Assembly (NCBI RefSeq): GCF_050410795.1
Contig: NZ_CP191258.1
Location: forward strand, 1,364,001-1,428,000
Direction: 5' to 3'
From: Fontivita pretiosa
Lineage (GTDB): Bacteria; Planctomycetota; Phycisphaerae; Tepidisphaerales; Tepidisphaeraceae
Length of the DNA: 64,000 nt
The position numbers and the translations under genes were made by a program. Below, in pieces: positions 1 to 8,422 of this stretch. The stretch's first letter is position 1, and every line of letters starts with the position of its first letter. Below the pieces are notes generated by a model. That model was not told the DNA's origin. It ran no database searches and worked only from the letters and a program-made list of their open reading frames with translations.

Positions 1-629
1 TCGTACGCCCGTGCCACCACCTCGTCCAGCACGTCCGAGACGCTCAGCTCGTTGGGCCGGATCAGCCCTTCGAGCTGTGCGATGACCAGCTCATGGTGGG
101 CGTGATCCTGAAGGTTTCGCAGCACGCCCAGCAGCAACTGCCCGAAGGCCTGGCGATCGCGTTGCTGATACTGCTGCTCGATCTCGGCGCCAATGCCGGC
201 GAAGTCGCGCTGCCGACGATTCTTGCGATGATACAGATAATCGTGGCGAAGCAGTCCCTTGTGCCGGCGAACCTCTTCGGCCAGGCGATCCAGCGCCATG
301 TCCAGCGCCTCGCGGTAGTCGTCGCCGCGCGACCTTCCGTTGGCCACCAGCGTGCCGCTGGACAGCGTCAGCACCGCGCGCGCATCCCAGATCGGATGGT
401 GGTTATGGATCACCAGCCGCAGGTGTCTCTGGTCTGGCGGGAAGTGTTGCAGCAGCCGCTCGATTCGCGGCCACTTGCGCTGCCAGTGAATGCGGAACGC
501 CTCGCGAACGGACTCCGAGACGCCGTCCTCGAAGATCATGTGCACCGGCATCTGCGCATTGCCTGCTGCGCCGACGGCAGCCGACGCTCCGACAGAACCG
601 ACAACCGCGGGATCAGCCATAGCCACCAT
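1..629 (-). CDS. Ribosome hibernation (HPF/RaiA-like) protein, 3' part missing
   Basis: The reading frame is open from about 629 to the left edge, so the C-terminus lies outside the window. The translation contains a segment resembling the sigma-54 modulation/HPF domain: a beta strand ending in LVIHNHHPIWDA, a strand with VLTLSSGTLVANG, then the helix REALDMALDRLAEEVRRHKG. Family members bind the decoding region of 30S subunits and silence ribosomes under stress. About 80 further residues follow the domain and I do not recognise them. The start is uncertain: ATG at 629 is very close to GGAGG, while GTG at 626 and ATG at 620 are in frame. It is last in a minus-strand run with three small heat-shock genes, which fits a stress role. 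Confidence 0.6.
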   Translation of the reverse strand, partial: MVAMADPAVVGSVGASAAVGAAGNAQMPVHMIFEDGVSESVREAFRIHWQRKWPRIERLLQHFPPDQRHLRLVIHNHHPIWDARAVLTLSSGTLVANGRSRGDDYREALDMALDRLAEEVRRHKGLLRHDYLYHRKNRRQRDFAGIGAEIEQQYQQRDRQAFGQLLLGVLRNLQDHAHHELVIAQLEGLIRPNELSVSDVLDEVVARAY

Positions 630-685
630 TCACCTCCCTCTCTGCCTGGATCACGGATCGTTTTGCACGACAGACAATCCGATGT

Positions 686-1249
686 TCAATGACCAACCAC
701 CCCGCTGCGTCCGCCGCGACGTACGACCGCCAGCCAGCGCCGCATCGCCTGGACAAGCAGGTGCCTGTAATGATCCAGCGAGCGTTGCAGTTGCAGGGTC
801 ATGCGTCGGACGGCGTGGGGCAACCCCTCCAGGTCCGACAGCAGTTTGCGGCCAGCATCGCGGATCTGCGCCGTCGTCGCCGCAAGCTGGCGGCGGAGGA
901 TGGCAGCGATGCGATTGCTGGTCGCCACGGTCCATCGCAGGACAGCGGCGAAGGCGACACACAGCAAAGCGAAGGCGATGGCCGGCGCCACCGCAACGCT
1001 GGCCAGCACCAGCGCCACTGCGCCGGCCAGAACCAGCAGCAGGCTCAGCAGAAACTGAAGGACCACAGTGGGTCCCAGAATCGAGGCGGCGCCGACACCC
1101 ATGGCCGCCGTCAGCGTGATCAGGGCGGCCAGATAGGCCGGCAGCACCACGAACGTGATCGCCGCCAGCGTCAGCAGCGCCAGCACCGCCAGTGGAACGC
1201 TCCACAGGTAGCTGAACGCCTGCCGGATTTCGTACGCTCTTGCAGTCAT
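686..1249 (-). CDS. Small polytopic membrane protein of unknown function
   Basis: A 187-residue protein with three or four hydrophobic segments in residues 15-110, then a basic amphipathic C-terminal half rich in Arg and Gln. No catalytic motif was recognised. The start is supported by AGGAGGT nine bases upstream of the ATG. It lies 27 bases behind the preceding membrane-protein gene and 56 bases ahead of the HPF-like gene, so it is probably cotranscribed with the heat-shock cluster. A role in envelope stress is only a guess from position. Confidence 0.6.
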   Translation of the reverse strand: MTARAYEIRQAFSYLWSVPLAVLALLTLAAITFVVLPAYLAALITLTAAMGVGAASILGPTVVLQFLLSLLLVLAGAVALVLASVAVAPAIAFALLCVAFAAVLRWTVATSNRIAAILRRQLAATTAQIRDAGRKLLSDLEGLPHAVRRMTLQLQRSLDHYRHLLVQAMRRWLAVVRRGGRSGVVGH

Positions 1250-1276
1250 TGCTGAGCACCTCCTGCGATCATCCGT

Positions 1277-1819
1277 TCATTTCCATGCCCACAGATGCTG
1301 CGTACCGGTGACCGGGATGCCGCGGATCGCCGCCACGGGCAGGTCGCGTCGGGCGACGGTAGCCGCCAGACTGCGGTGCCAGGTCCAGGGTCGGATCCGC
1401 CAGCTTGTCGCCTGCGGCGCCAGGTCTCGCGGATTGATCTGTTGACCAACCAGGGCCAACTCGCGATTGACCTGCCAGGCCACCGGCTGATCCTCCTGGG
1501 GCGCAGCAGCGCCCGGGCCGTAGGGACCATATGGCCACAGTGCCGTCCACGGGCTGGCCTCTCTGAGCGACGGCGCATCCCACAGCAAGATCGCCAGGGC
1601 GATGGAGTCGGGACGGGCCTTTGGCCCCAGGGACGTCAGCGCCATCAGCGCCGCCAGACCCGGCGATGGCGGCAGCGGCTGGAGCAGCGCCTCGTCGGAC
1701 CGCGGGCCATTGGCGGTGTCGGCGGGCGTGAGCAACACCAGCAGCAGCGCTGCCAGCACCATCAGCCCCAGATCATTGATCACCCGGCTCATTCGACTGC
1801 TGACCGGTATCGCAGGCAT
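1277..1819 (-). CDS. Membrane-anchored hypothetical protein
   Basis: A 180-residue protein with one clear hydrophobic segment near residues 15-30 and a second weaker one near 55-80. The remainder is Trp-, Pro- and Arg-rich without a recognised domain. The ATG at 1819 is preceded by AGGAGGT at eight bases; the longer in-frame extension to 1987 has no such site and is not used. It sits between a small heat-shock gene and another membrane protein, all on the minus strand. Function is unknown. Confidence 0.5.
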   Translation of the reverse strand: MPAIPVSSRMSRVINDLGLMVLAALLLVLLTPADTANGPRSDEALLQPLPPSPGLAALMALTSLGPKARPDSIALAILLWDAPSLREASPWTALWPYGPYGPGAAAPQEDQPVAWQVNRELALVGQQINPRDLAPQATSWRIRPWTWHRSLAATVARRDLPVAAIRGIPVTGTQHLWAWK

Positions 1820-1997
1820 GTTCCAACACCTCCTGAGCGCATCATCCAGACGCCCGACTTGGGCAAAGCTCGCCACCTGCCTGTGCGGCAGGAAGCGGGC
1901 GGTATACCGGCCGGACCTGCCGGTGCATCGGCGCCGCGTGATTGGCAGGCGTGCGCCGGCAGCTCCGGCCGTGATCGCGTGCGACAAGCCTCGAGCC

Positions 1998-2564
1998 TCA
2001 CCCGCTGGTGATGGGCACCCGTCGCGGACCCTGGCCAGGAAGCTTGGGCACCGTGATCGTCAGCGTGCCCTTGTCGTACCGGGCCTGAATCTTGTCGGCA
2101 TCGACATAGGACGGCAGGGAGATGGTGCGCACGAAGCTTCCGCTGACGCGCTCGCGACGGCGCACGCCCCAGCGGCTCTCGCTCCACTCATCCTCCCGTG
2201 AGCCACGGATGGTGAGCAGGTTGCCCGAGAGCTCGATGTCCAGGTCCTTCTCATCCAGTCCGGGCACATCCACGCGGATGGTCACGGCCTTGTCGTCCTC
2301 GCCGACGTCGACTGCCGGCCAGTTCCAGACCGTCATGCCGGTCAGGCCCATCGGCTCGGGCAGACGCGCCAGGGCCGACCAGGGATCGCGCTCGAAGTCT
2401 CGCCACACGCGATCAAAGTCGCGCCATACCCGATCAAACGTGCGGTCGATCTGCTCGCGCAGGTCGCGCCACCTTGCCAGCGGCGGCGCTTCACGGGTCT
2501 GATCGGCGCGGCGAACAATCACGTTTCCGTTACCGTTCTTTCGCCACCTCTTCAGCAGATTCAT
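1998..2564 (-). CDS. Small heat-shock protein (Hsp20/alpha-crystallin)
   Basis: A 188-residue ATP-independent holdase. The N-terminal region (1-80) is basic and has an internal near-duplication, FDRVWRDFDRVWRDFERD. The alpha-crystallin domain runs from about residue 84 to 180 and contains VDVPGLDEKDLDIELSGN and the strand DKGTLTITVPK before a short tail. The C-terminus ends RRVPITSG, where VPI can serve as the IxI-type motif that docks neighbouring subunits. The ribosome-binding site is AAAGGAGG. It is one of three Hsp20 paralogues in tandem and is the longest, with the most charged N-terminus. Confidence 0.9.
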   Translation of the reverse strand: MNLLKRWRKNGNGNVIVRRADQTREAPPLARWRDLREQIDRTFDRVWRDFDRVWRDFERDPWSALARLPEPMGLTGMTVWNWPAVDVGEDDKAVTIRVDVPGLDEKDLDIELSGNLLTIRGSREDEWSESRWGVRRRERVSGSFVRTISLPSYVDADKIQARYDKGTLTITVPKLPGQGPRRVPITSG

Positions 2565-2753
2565 ACGTGTCAGCCTCCTTTCATGCGCTTACGGGAAGCT
2601 GCAAACTCCGCATGTCCTTCGCGGCAGCTTCACCCGCCCCCCAGGCGCCCGGGCGAGAGTGCCCGGGCGCATCCGACACTTGCCTGGTGTGCGTGGGCTT
2701 CGTGTCGGCCATCGCGCGATCATCGCGATCAAGGGCCATGGTCGAGGCTGCGA

Positions 2754-3149
2754 TCATGAGCTCTTGACCTGGATCTTTCGCGTCCTGGCCGACTCGGCCT
2801 TGGGCACGTGCAGCTCCAGGACACCGTTTTTCAGTTCTGCCCTGATCGCGTCGGCATTGATCGGCGTGTTCAGGGTGAACTGACGGTAGAAGTGACCGAC
2901 GTCATATTCCTGCCAGACATAGATCTGATCAGCAGGCTGACGCGGATTCACCTTGCCCTGGATGGTCAGCACGCCGTTTTCATAGGTGATGTCCACGTCC
3001 CCGGCTTTCACACCTGGCAGATCCGCCTGGAAGATGAACTCATCGGGGGTTTCGATGATGTCCACCAGCGGCGTGAAGTAGGTTGCCTGCTCGATGCGTT
3101 CGGGGACGCTGGCCACGTTCTGGCGTTTTCGGATCGCGATCTCGCTCAT
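2754..3149 (-). CDS. Small heat-shock protein (Hsp20/alpha-crystallin)
   Basis: A 131-residue Hsp20 with a short N-terminal arm and an alpha-crystallin domain starting near residue 28 (PLVDIIETPDEFIFQADLPG). The conserved closing strand is NGVLELHVPK. The tail ends RTRKIQVKSS, with IQV as the candidate C-terminal docking motif. The start at 3149 is chosen because AAAGGAGGTGTTGTCG precedes that ATG; the upstream in-frame extension lacks a site. It is the middle gene of three tandem hsp20 genes and clearly diverged from both flanking ones. Confidence 0.9.
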   Translation of the reverse strand: MSEIAIRKRQNVASVPERIEQATYFTPLVDIIETPDEFIFQADLPGVKAGDVDITYENGVLTIQGKVNPRQPADQIYVWQEYDVGHFYRQFTLNTPINADAIRAELKNGVLELHVPKAESARTRKIQVKSS

Positions 3150-3244
3150 CGACAACACCTCCTTTCGCGGCAGTGCGCCGGCCCGACGCGCGTCGCCCAC
3201 GCGCGCCGCGCGAGGCGCGACGCGCTCGAGCCTGCCACCTCAGC

Positions 3245-3682
3245 TTACGCCGTGAGCAGTTTCACCTTCTTCGGCTTGCTCGATTCGCTCTTGGGCAGCT
3301 TGACCGTCAGCACGCCGTCCACCAGCCTGGCTTCCACATGGTCGGCGTCGATCTCCCACGGCAGCGTCAGCGTGCGGGAGAAGCGCCCGGTGGCGCGCTC
3401 ACGCCGGTGATACGTGGCGTTGGGATGTTCGGCGATCTTGCGCTGCCCGTTGATGGTCAGCTCGTTGCCGGTCACGAGCACTTCGATATCCTCCATGCTC
3501 ATCCCCGGCAGCTCCGCTTCAACGTACGCATTGTCGCCGTCCTCCCAGAGGTTCACGGCGGGATACCCGGCCGCGAATCCTCGCAGAGCGGGCATGTCCT
3601 CGAAGAAGCTCTCGAACAGCCGGTTCACCTCGTCCTGCAACCGCATCAGCGGTTCGAACTCACTCAGCATTCGGCTGAACAT
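3245..3682 (-). CDS. Small heat-shock protein (Hsp20/alpha-crystallin)
   Basis: A 145-residue Hsp20 beginning MFSRMLSEFEPLMRLQDEVN, the usual amphipathic N-terminal helix. The alpha-crystallin domain starts near residue 45 (PAVNLWEDGDNAYVEAELPG), contains the GNELTINGQR strand and ends LVDGVLTVKLPKSE. It is the first gene of the minus-strand stress cluster. The start is fixed by AAAGGAGG upstream of the ATG at 3682. A 6-bp stem hairpin lies just upstream of that ribosome-binding site and could affect translation. Confidence 0.9.
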   Translation of the reverse strand: MFSRMLSEFEPLMRLQDEVNRLFESFFEDMPALRGFAAGYPAVNLWEDGDNAYVEAELPGMSMEDIEVLVTGNELTINGQRKIAEHPNATYHRRERATGRFSRTLTLPWEIDADHVEARLVDGVLTVKLPKSESSKPKKVKLLTA

Positions 3683-3697
3683 ACAAGCTCCTCCTTT

Positions 3698-3713
3698 CTG
3701 GTCGCTTGACCAG
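3698..3713 (-). promoter_or_regulatory. Short hairpin upstream of the hsp20 ribosome-binding site
   Basis: CTGGTC-GCTT-GACCAG is a perfect 6-bp stem with a 4-base loop, placed directly before AAAGGAGG of the 3682 gene in the mRNA sense. Position in a heat-shock leader suggests a structural role, but it does not pair with the Shine-Dalgarno sequence as a classical ROSE thermometer would. Confidence 0.35.
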
Positions 3714-4441
3714 TCTGAGCAACTGCGACCGATCGGGATGGTGTGCGTGACGGCAGCGGGGGGCATGCACCTGGCACTGAGGCGCCGCCAACCCGATGCG
3801 GGCTGTGACGTGGCGCGACCGCTGCGGCTGGCCTTGTCGCGCAAGGCTGGCCTTGATCACGTCCAGACCACATCGATGAACCAAGGGGGTTCGGGTCGCG
3901 TCGTCGAAGGAAGAGTTCGGCTTGCCCGGCTCGTCGCTTGCCGCGAACGACGCCACCGTACGAGCTAAAAGGCCGACGACGCGGTGGCGGCGGCGCCCGG
4001 TGCCTTCGCCGCCGGGGTCTGCGGCTTCCTGGCGCCGCGCCCCCGAGCCCTCCGCACACCACCACGAACGCGATTTACAAAATCAATGCCAGACACATGA
4101 TGACCCCTTAACGAACTTAAATTTATGTATATAAGAGACTTATAGGAAACTCCCAGCCCGTTGGCCCTCACCCTCGCGTGCCAAAATGGCAGACGTGGCG
4201 AAGCGGGCTCGACCCGAGAACTGCGACTCGACACCATTGGTCGCATCGGTCGCCGCGGGAGATCCGGATGCACCCGGCTCCTGTTCGGCAGGCTGGAGAT
4301 CCAGGGCATATCTATGGCACAAGCCATGAAACGCCGCCCGTCGATCGCGCATACAGCAGCAGCGGCTGTACCTTGCCGGGGCGATGCGGTATTGTCCGCC
4401 CACTTGCGGAAACTGATCCCCAGCCCTGCGGAGACCGGCGC
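3714..4441. other. Intergenic region between the hsp20 cluster and dedA, with an AT-rich island
   Basis: No convincing gene spans this stretch. An AT-rich patch at about 4108-4145 (TTAAATTTATGTATATAAGAG) stands out against the GC-rich background and is probably a promoter region. A possible 43-residue minus-strand gene (3965-4096) starts just beside it. The remainder, including 4150-4441 ahead of dedA, shows no recognised feature. Confidence 0.4.
3965..4096 (-). CDS. Possible small basic Ala/Pro/Arg-rich protein
   Basis: A GTG-initiated frame gives a 43-residue peptide: a short N-terminal part (MSGIDFVNRVRGG), an Arg-rich stretch, then an Ala/Pro/Lys tail ending ATASSAF. AAGGGG lies seven bases before the GTG, and an AT-rich promoter-like island lies immediately upstream. 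The composition recalls small nucleic-acid-binding tails, but this is inference only. Such a frame could also arise by chance in GC-rich DNA. Confidence 0.3.
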   Translation of the reverse strand: MSGIDFVNRVRGGVRRARGRGARKPQTPAAKAPGAAATASSAF

Positions 4442-5152
4442 ATGACGGAACTGTTGTACAAGCTGTTTGAGTTGATGCGGCACCTGGGCGAGGTGGAGAA
4501 ATGGAAGGCCGTGATCGATCACGTCGGACACCCGACGATGTACGTGATCCTGTTCATGGTCATCTTCGCCGAAACCGGGCTGGTGGTCACTCCGTTTCTG
4601 CCCGGCGACTCGCTGCTGTTCGCGATCGGCGCGCTGGCCCGCAATGTCGGGATGAACCTGCCGCTGACCGTTGTGCTGCTGATTCTCGCCGCCGTGCTGG
4701 GAGATGCCGTCAATTACTGGATCGGCTACCGAGTTGGCCCGGCGGTTTTCACCAGCGACAGCGGCAAGCTGCTGAACAAGAAGCACCTTCTGCGGGCGCA
4801 GGAGTTTTATGAGAAGTACGGGGGCAAGACGATCATCCTGGCGCGATTCGTGCCGGTGGTTCGCACCTTCGCCCCGTTCGTGGCGGGCGTGGGCAAGATG
4901 AACTACTTTCGCTTTGCGCTTTACAACGTGATCGGGGCAGTGGCGTGGGTGCTGATCTGCGTGGGCTCGGGCGTGCTGTTTGGCGAAATGGAGTTCGTGA
5001 AGCGCAATTTCGAGCTGGTGATCGTGGCGATCGTGCTGATCTCGATCATGCCGATGGTGGTGGAGTTTGTGCGTGCCCGCAAGGCCGCCCGGCTGGGGGG
5101 CAGCGCGCTGGTCGAGGCGACCACCATCGGCAAATCGGAAGAGGGAGTTTGA
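4442..5152 (+). CDS. DedA-family membrane protein
   Basis: A 236-residue polytopic inner-membrane protein of the DedA/VTT family. Relatives flip or carry undecaprenyl phosphate and phospholipids and support membrane homeostasis. Family signatures are FAETGLVVTPFLPGDSLLF (about 40-58), GDAVNYWIGYRVG and the re-entrant-loop block LARFVPVVRTFAPFVAGVGKM, containing the conserved Arg and Pro residues. GGAG lies about nine bases before the ATG, so the longer upstream frame is not used. It is the only plus-strand gene in this part; the minus-strand HerA gene converges on it with a gap of seven bases. Confidence 0.9.
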   Translation: MTELLYKLFELMRHLGEVEKWKAVIDHVGHPTMYVILFMVIFAETGLVVTPFLPGDSLLFAIGALARNVGMNLPLTVVLLILAAVLGDAVNYWIGYRVGPAVFTSDSGKLLNKKHLLRAQEFYEKYGGKTIILARFVPVVRTFAPFVAGVGKMNYFRFALYNVIGAVAWVLICVGSGVLFGEMEFVKRNFELVIVAIVLISIMPMVVEFVRARKAARLGGSALVEATTIGKSEEGV

Positions 5153-5159
5153 TTGCCCG

Positions 5160-7100
5160 CTACTCGACCAGTCGCAGCCGGCAAGGCGCCGGATCGATGG
5201 CCACCAGCACCGGCCGCGTCGCGGAGGTCAGCGACACGATGGCCTGCCCCGGCGCCAGCGCCGGCACCGCGCCCCACTGCGAGCGGTCAAGGTTTGCGAT
5301 GCTGCGGCGAAGCCGCTCCAGCACATTGGCGTCGGCGATCTTGTGGATCACGTAGTTGTTGACCAGCCCCAGGATGTCGTCCGGCAGGTGCTGCGGAAGC
5401 TGCGTGACGAACACCAGCCCCAGCCACCGCTTGCGGCCGCGCTTGGCGATCCGCGCCACCTGCTCGAAAAGCGTGGGCATCTGCCGGATTCTGGCGGCGG
5501 ACAAAAACTCGTGCGCCTCCTCGATGAATACGATCGTCGGCGTGGGAGGGCGGCCTTCCTCCGCCGCCTGCCTGAAGTTCAACTCCTGTTGAAGCTGGAT
5601 CTGTCGCAGCAGGGCGGCGATGACCAGGTTGTTGACCGCCGGGGAATCGGTATCCGACAGATCGATGACCGACACGTTCCCGCCGCGCGTCAGCGCCGAA
5701 GCGCTCAGCGGCCTGGCTCGCGGGTTGTCGAACACGTTCAGTCGCGCCAATCGATTGAGCTTGCCCAACAGGCTCATCCAGCTCGGCAGATTTCCCGGCG
5801 GGCGCGAACGCGCCACGAACTGCTTGACACGATCGACATGATCCTTGAGCTGCGGGGAGTACAGATGCCGGCTGAGCTGGAAGTCCGCGCCCGCGTCGTC
5901 CGCGGCGGAGCGTCGCCGCCCCGACCCGCCATCCTGGGAGTGATCGGCGTAGTCCAGGCAGACGTTCACTACGTCGCGCAGCATCGCCAGCGTCATCTCC
6001 GGATATCCGCTTTCCAGTTCATCCAGGTCCAGCAGCCGCTGGTAATCCGCCTCGTTGTGCGGGCGAGGGAAGATTTGCAGATCTCGCATCAGCAGCTTCA
6101 GCACGTCGTAGGCCTTGAGGAAGCGCGTCTGCTGGGCCTCGCTGAGGTCGAGAATTTCCATCACCGCGTGAGGCGACAGATCGGCAAAGTCCAGCCGGAA
6201 TGACGAGACATTGGCCTGCGGGCCCTCGCGGCTGGTCTGCCTGCCCACCAGGTGGTACACGTGCAGGTTGGGCACGCCCTGCGGCTGGAGATCGCGTCGT
6301 CGCAGCGCCGCCAGCATCGCTTCGTGGTCGGTGGGCTGGTCGACTTCGGTGTATTCCCCCTCGACATCGAAGATGACCACGGCGGCGCCGGCGCGTTGCA
6401 ACTCGTGCACGAGCCTGGCCACGGTGGTGCTCTTGCCGCTGCCGGTTGTGCCCAGGATCCCCATATGCCGGGGCAGAACGCTCTTGAGACGGGTATTCAC
6501 CGCGACGGTGATCTGCTGGTTGCCCACAAGTGCTCCGAGCTGCGCGTCCCCCCCAACGCGCAGCACGGATGTTGTCTCGTCAAGCGACAGCGGGAAAACC
6601 GGGCTGTTGGGTCGCGGGCGATAGCGATGCGGCACCAGCTTGCCCGGCTCGATTTCCTCGCCCAGGATCTGCACGAACGCCCGCCCGTGGTACCGCGGCA
6701 GAAGAATCCGGCCTCTTCCCTGCGTCGTGGTCGCCACCACGATCGACGAATCGGCCCGCAGCCCGTCGGGTTCGGCAAACGGCCCGGCGGTTACCACGCC
6801 CAGGTAGTCGCGCGCCGGGACGTGATGCTGCGGGTCGGGCGCGCTGCGAATCCGCACCAGCGACTGCATCGGCAACTGCTCGATGTTTTCGCTGGTCATC
6901 AGGACCACCACGTGGTCGTCCTGTGCGTCCGCAGCGTCAAAGTGCGTGAACCCCACGGCGCCTTCGGCATCCACCGGCGCGGGCAGCACTCCACCGGCCT
7001 GATCGATCTCGCCTTCGATCGATTCCAGGGACGTCTGCGAAAGCGTCCGGGGCGAGAACCGATCGAACTGCCGCCCGTTGGTCGTCGTTGGCTCACTCAT
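5160..7100 (-). CDS. herA: HerA-type hexameric DNA-pumping ATPase
   Basis: A 646-residue ATPase of the HerA/FtsK class. The N-terminal 200 residues contain a beta-barrel-like HAS region. The ATPase core has Walker A GTTGSGKST at 217-225, the HerA block VVIFDVEGEYTEV at 241-253, a Walker B-type IVFIEEAHEFL at 522-532, and the sensor segment FVTQLPQHLPDDIL near 564-577 preceded by RIAKRGRKR, which can supply the arginine finger. HerA hexamers translocate DNA and feed a partner nuclease, usually NurA; a NurA-like gene lies directly upstream with a 77-base gap. It is the last gene of a six-gene operon that begins with a DNA methyltransferase. Its immediate DNA target is unknown. Confidence 0.88.
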   Translation of the reverse strand: MSEPTTTNGRQFDRFSPRTLSQTSLESIEGEIDQAGGVLPAPVDAEGAVGFTHFDAADAQDDHVVVLMTSENIEQLPMQSLVRIRSAPDPQHHVPARDYLGVVTAGPFAEPDGLRADSSIVVATTTQGRGRILLPRYHGRAFVQILGEEIEPGKLVPHRYRPRPNSPVFPLSLDETTSVLRVGGDAQLGALVGNQQITVAVNTRLKSVLPRHMGILGTTGSGKSTTVARLVHELQRAGAAVVIFDVEGEYTEVDQPTDHEAMLAALRRRDLQPQGVPNLHVYHLVGRQTSREGPQANVSSFRLDFADLSPHAVMEILDLSEAQQTRFLKAYDVLKLLMRDLQIFPRPHNEADYQRLLDLDELESGYPEMTLAMLRDVVNVCLDYADHSQDGGSGRRRSAADDAGADFQLSRHLYSPQLKDHVDRVKQFVARSRPPGNLPSWMSLLGKLNRLARLNVFDNPRARPLSASALTRGGNVSVIDLSDTDSPAVNNLVIAALLRQIQLQQELNFRQAAEEGRPPTPTIVFIEEAHEFLSAARIRQMPTLFEQVARIAKRGRKRWLGLVFVTQLPQHLPDDILGLVNNYVIHKIADANVLERLRRSIANLDRSQWGAVPALAPGQAIVSLTSATRPVLVAIDPAPCRLRLVE

Positions 7101-7177
7101 CGCAATACATTCTCCGCCGATTGGGTTTCGGCGACATCGATTTGATCATTCACCGCGTGCTGGGGATCGGCCGCGGC

Positions 7178-8422
7178 TCACCTGGCCGAGCCGTCGAAGG
7201 CGAAGCGCAGCGCCTGGCCGCCGCGGGCGTAGGCGTTCTGCACCGTCGCTTCGAACGCCTCAGGACCGAACAGGCTGTCCACCACCGCACCGGACAGATC
7301 CAGCAACGTCGGATATGAACGGAACGGCTGAAGTGTGCTGTCGGCCATGGCGACCAGAGCCGCCTGCTCGGCGTAGTCCTGGTGAGCGTAGAAGATCTGA
7401 GGCGGGCTGTGCAGGCCAGTGCGGTAGACCCCCACCACCAGTTTGTCGATCACGTCATTGACAAAGTCCAGTGCCCGGCTGCGGTGTTCGCCGCGCAGAT
7501 TGCCCTCCTCAACGATCGGGCGGGTGCGCAGCTCGTCGCGATCCACGATGGCGAACTCGAGCGGAATCAGCGCGTCACCGATGCTCATCAGCAGCCGGTC
7601 TTCCTGCGGCCTGGAGGCGATGAACACGAACCGGCGGCGATCCAGGATCAGCCGGCGGAGCATGTCCAAACTGAGCCTGAGGAACTCCATGCTGCCCGAT
7701 CCGGTGATCAGCTCATAAGGCGCCGGATGACCGCGTCCGATGACCCAGCGGGCGTCGGAACGCTCCAGAAGCACGGCGCGCTCGGCGTAGCTGCGGATGC
7801 CGCGGCGGGCCAGCTCCGAAAGCGGATCACGCTGCCCCGGCCGCCGGTTGGCCGTACGCTCGATTCGGCGGTGCAGCACCTCCATCATCTCGCCAACCGG
7901 ATCGCCCCCGCCGGACAGTCGAAGGTCGCGATAGAACAGCCGATGTCCCCAGGCGCCGCGACTGCCCAGATAGCTGACCAGGCATACCCCGACCTGGGCG
8001 ACGGTCACCGGCAGGGTGTCGTGGGCGGCGGCGGTCCCGACGCACGCGTCCACCGCCCCGGCGAACAGCAGCCCGTTCTGCACCCGTTCCAACTGCTGTC
8101 GCGTGACCCGCACCACCCCGGCGCCCTTGGGTTTGTCGGGACGGTCCGGGCTGTCAATCTCCCCCAACAGCTTCGCCCGTGCCTGTTGACGCACGCGGTC
8201 CTGCTGCTTCAGTGCGTCGGCTACCTCCTGTTCCACTCGCTGCACATCCGTCGCCAGCGCCGTGCCGTCATGCCACCGCCCGATGTCCAGTGCCTGGCTC
8301 AGCGGCTCGCCCAAACCGGCCTGGAGCTGATCATCCCGCACCAGTCCGTCGCCCGCGGCGTCGTCGTATGGGCCGGGAGGTGAGTCGCCGGCCATCGGTT
8401 CAATGGGACTGTGACTGTTCAT
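7178..8422 (-). CDS. nurA: NurA-like nuclease, partner of HerA
   Basis: A 414-residue protein, probably a divergent NurA 5'-3' nuclease. Supporting features are a hydrophobic strand with a single Asp (LLFAGAVDACVG, 118-129) where NurA carries its first catalytic Asp, a central acidic region with VIGRGHPAPYELITGSGSME, a strand-Asp block FAIVDRDE (about 290-297), and a C-terminal RSYPTLLDLSGAVVDSLFG resembling the NurA end. The usual DGS triplet after the first Asp is not present. The assignment also leans on the adjacent herA gene. The start overlaps the peptidase stop as ATGA, indicating translational coupling. If the active-site Asp residues do not align it may be a structural partner only. 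Confidence 0.6.
   Translation of the reverse strand: MNSHSPIEPMAGDSPPGPYDDAAGDGLVRDDQLQAGLGEPLSQALDIGRWHDGTALATDVQRVEQEVADALKQQDRVRQQARAKLLGEIDSPDRPDKPKGAGVVRVTRQQLERVQNGLLFAGAVDACVGTAAAHDTLPVTVAQVGVCLVSYLGSRGAWGHRLFYRDLRLSGGGDPVGEMMEVLHRRIERTANRRPGQRDPLSELARRGIRSYAERAVLLERSDARWVIGRGHPAPYELITGSGSMEFLRLSLDMLRRLILDRRRFVFIASRPQEDRLLMSIGDALIPLEFAIVDRDELRTRPIVEEGNLRGEHRSRALDFVNDVIDKLVVGVYRTGLHSPPQIFYAHQDYAEQAALVAMADSTLQPFRSYPTLLDLSGAVVDSLFGPEAFEATVQNAYARGGQALRFAFDGSAR

Noticed and set aside
1295..2011. Plus-strand open frame of 238 codons
   Set aside because: Overlaps two minus-strand genes that have strong ribosome-binding sites; composition is shadow-like.
4150..4441. Extended N-terminus for the DedA protein (in-frame ATG/GTG upstream to 4178)
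   Set aside because: The extra 88 residues are not membrane-like or DedA-like, and a ribosome-binding site precedes ATG 4442.
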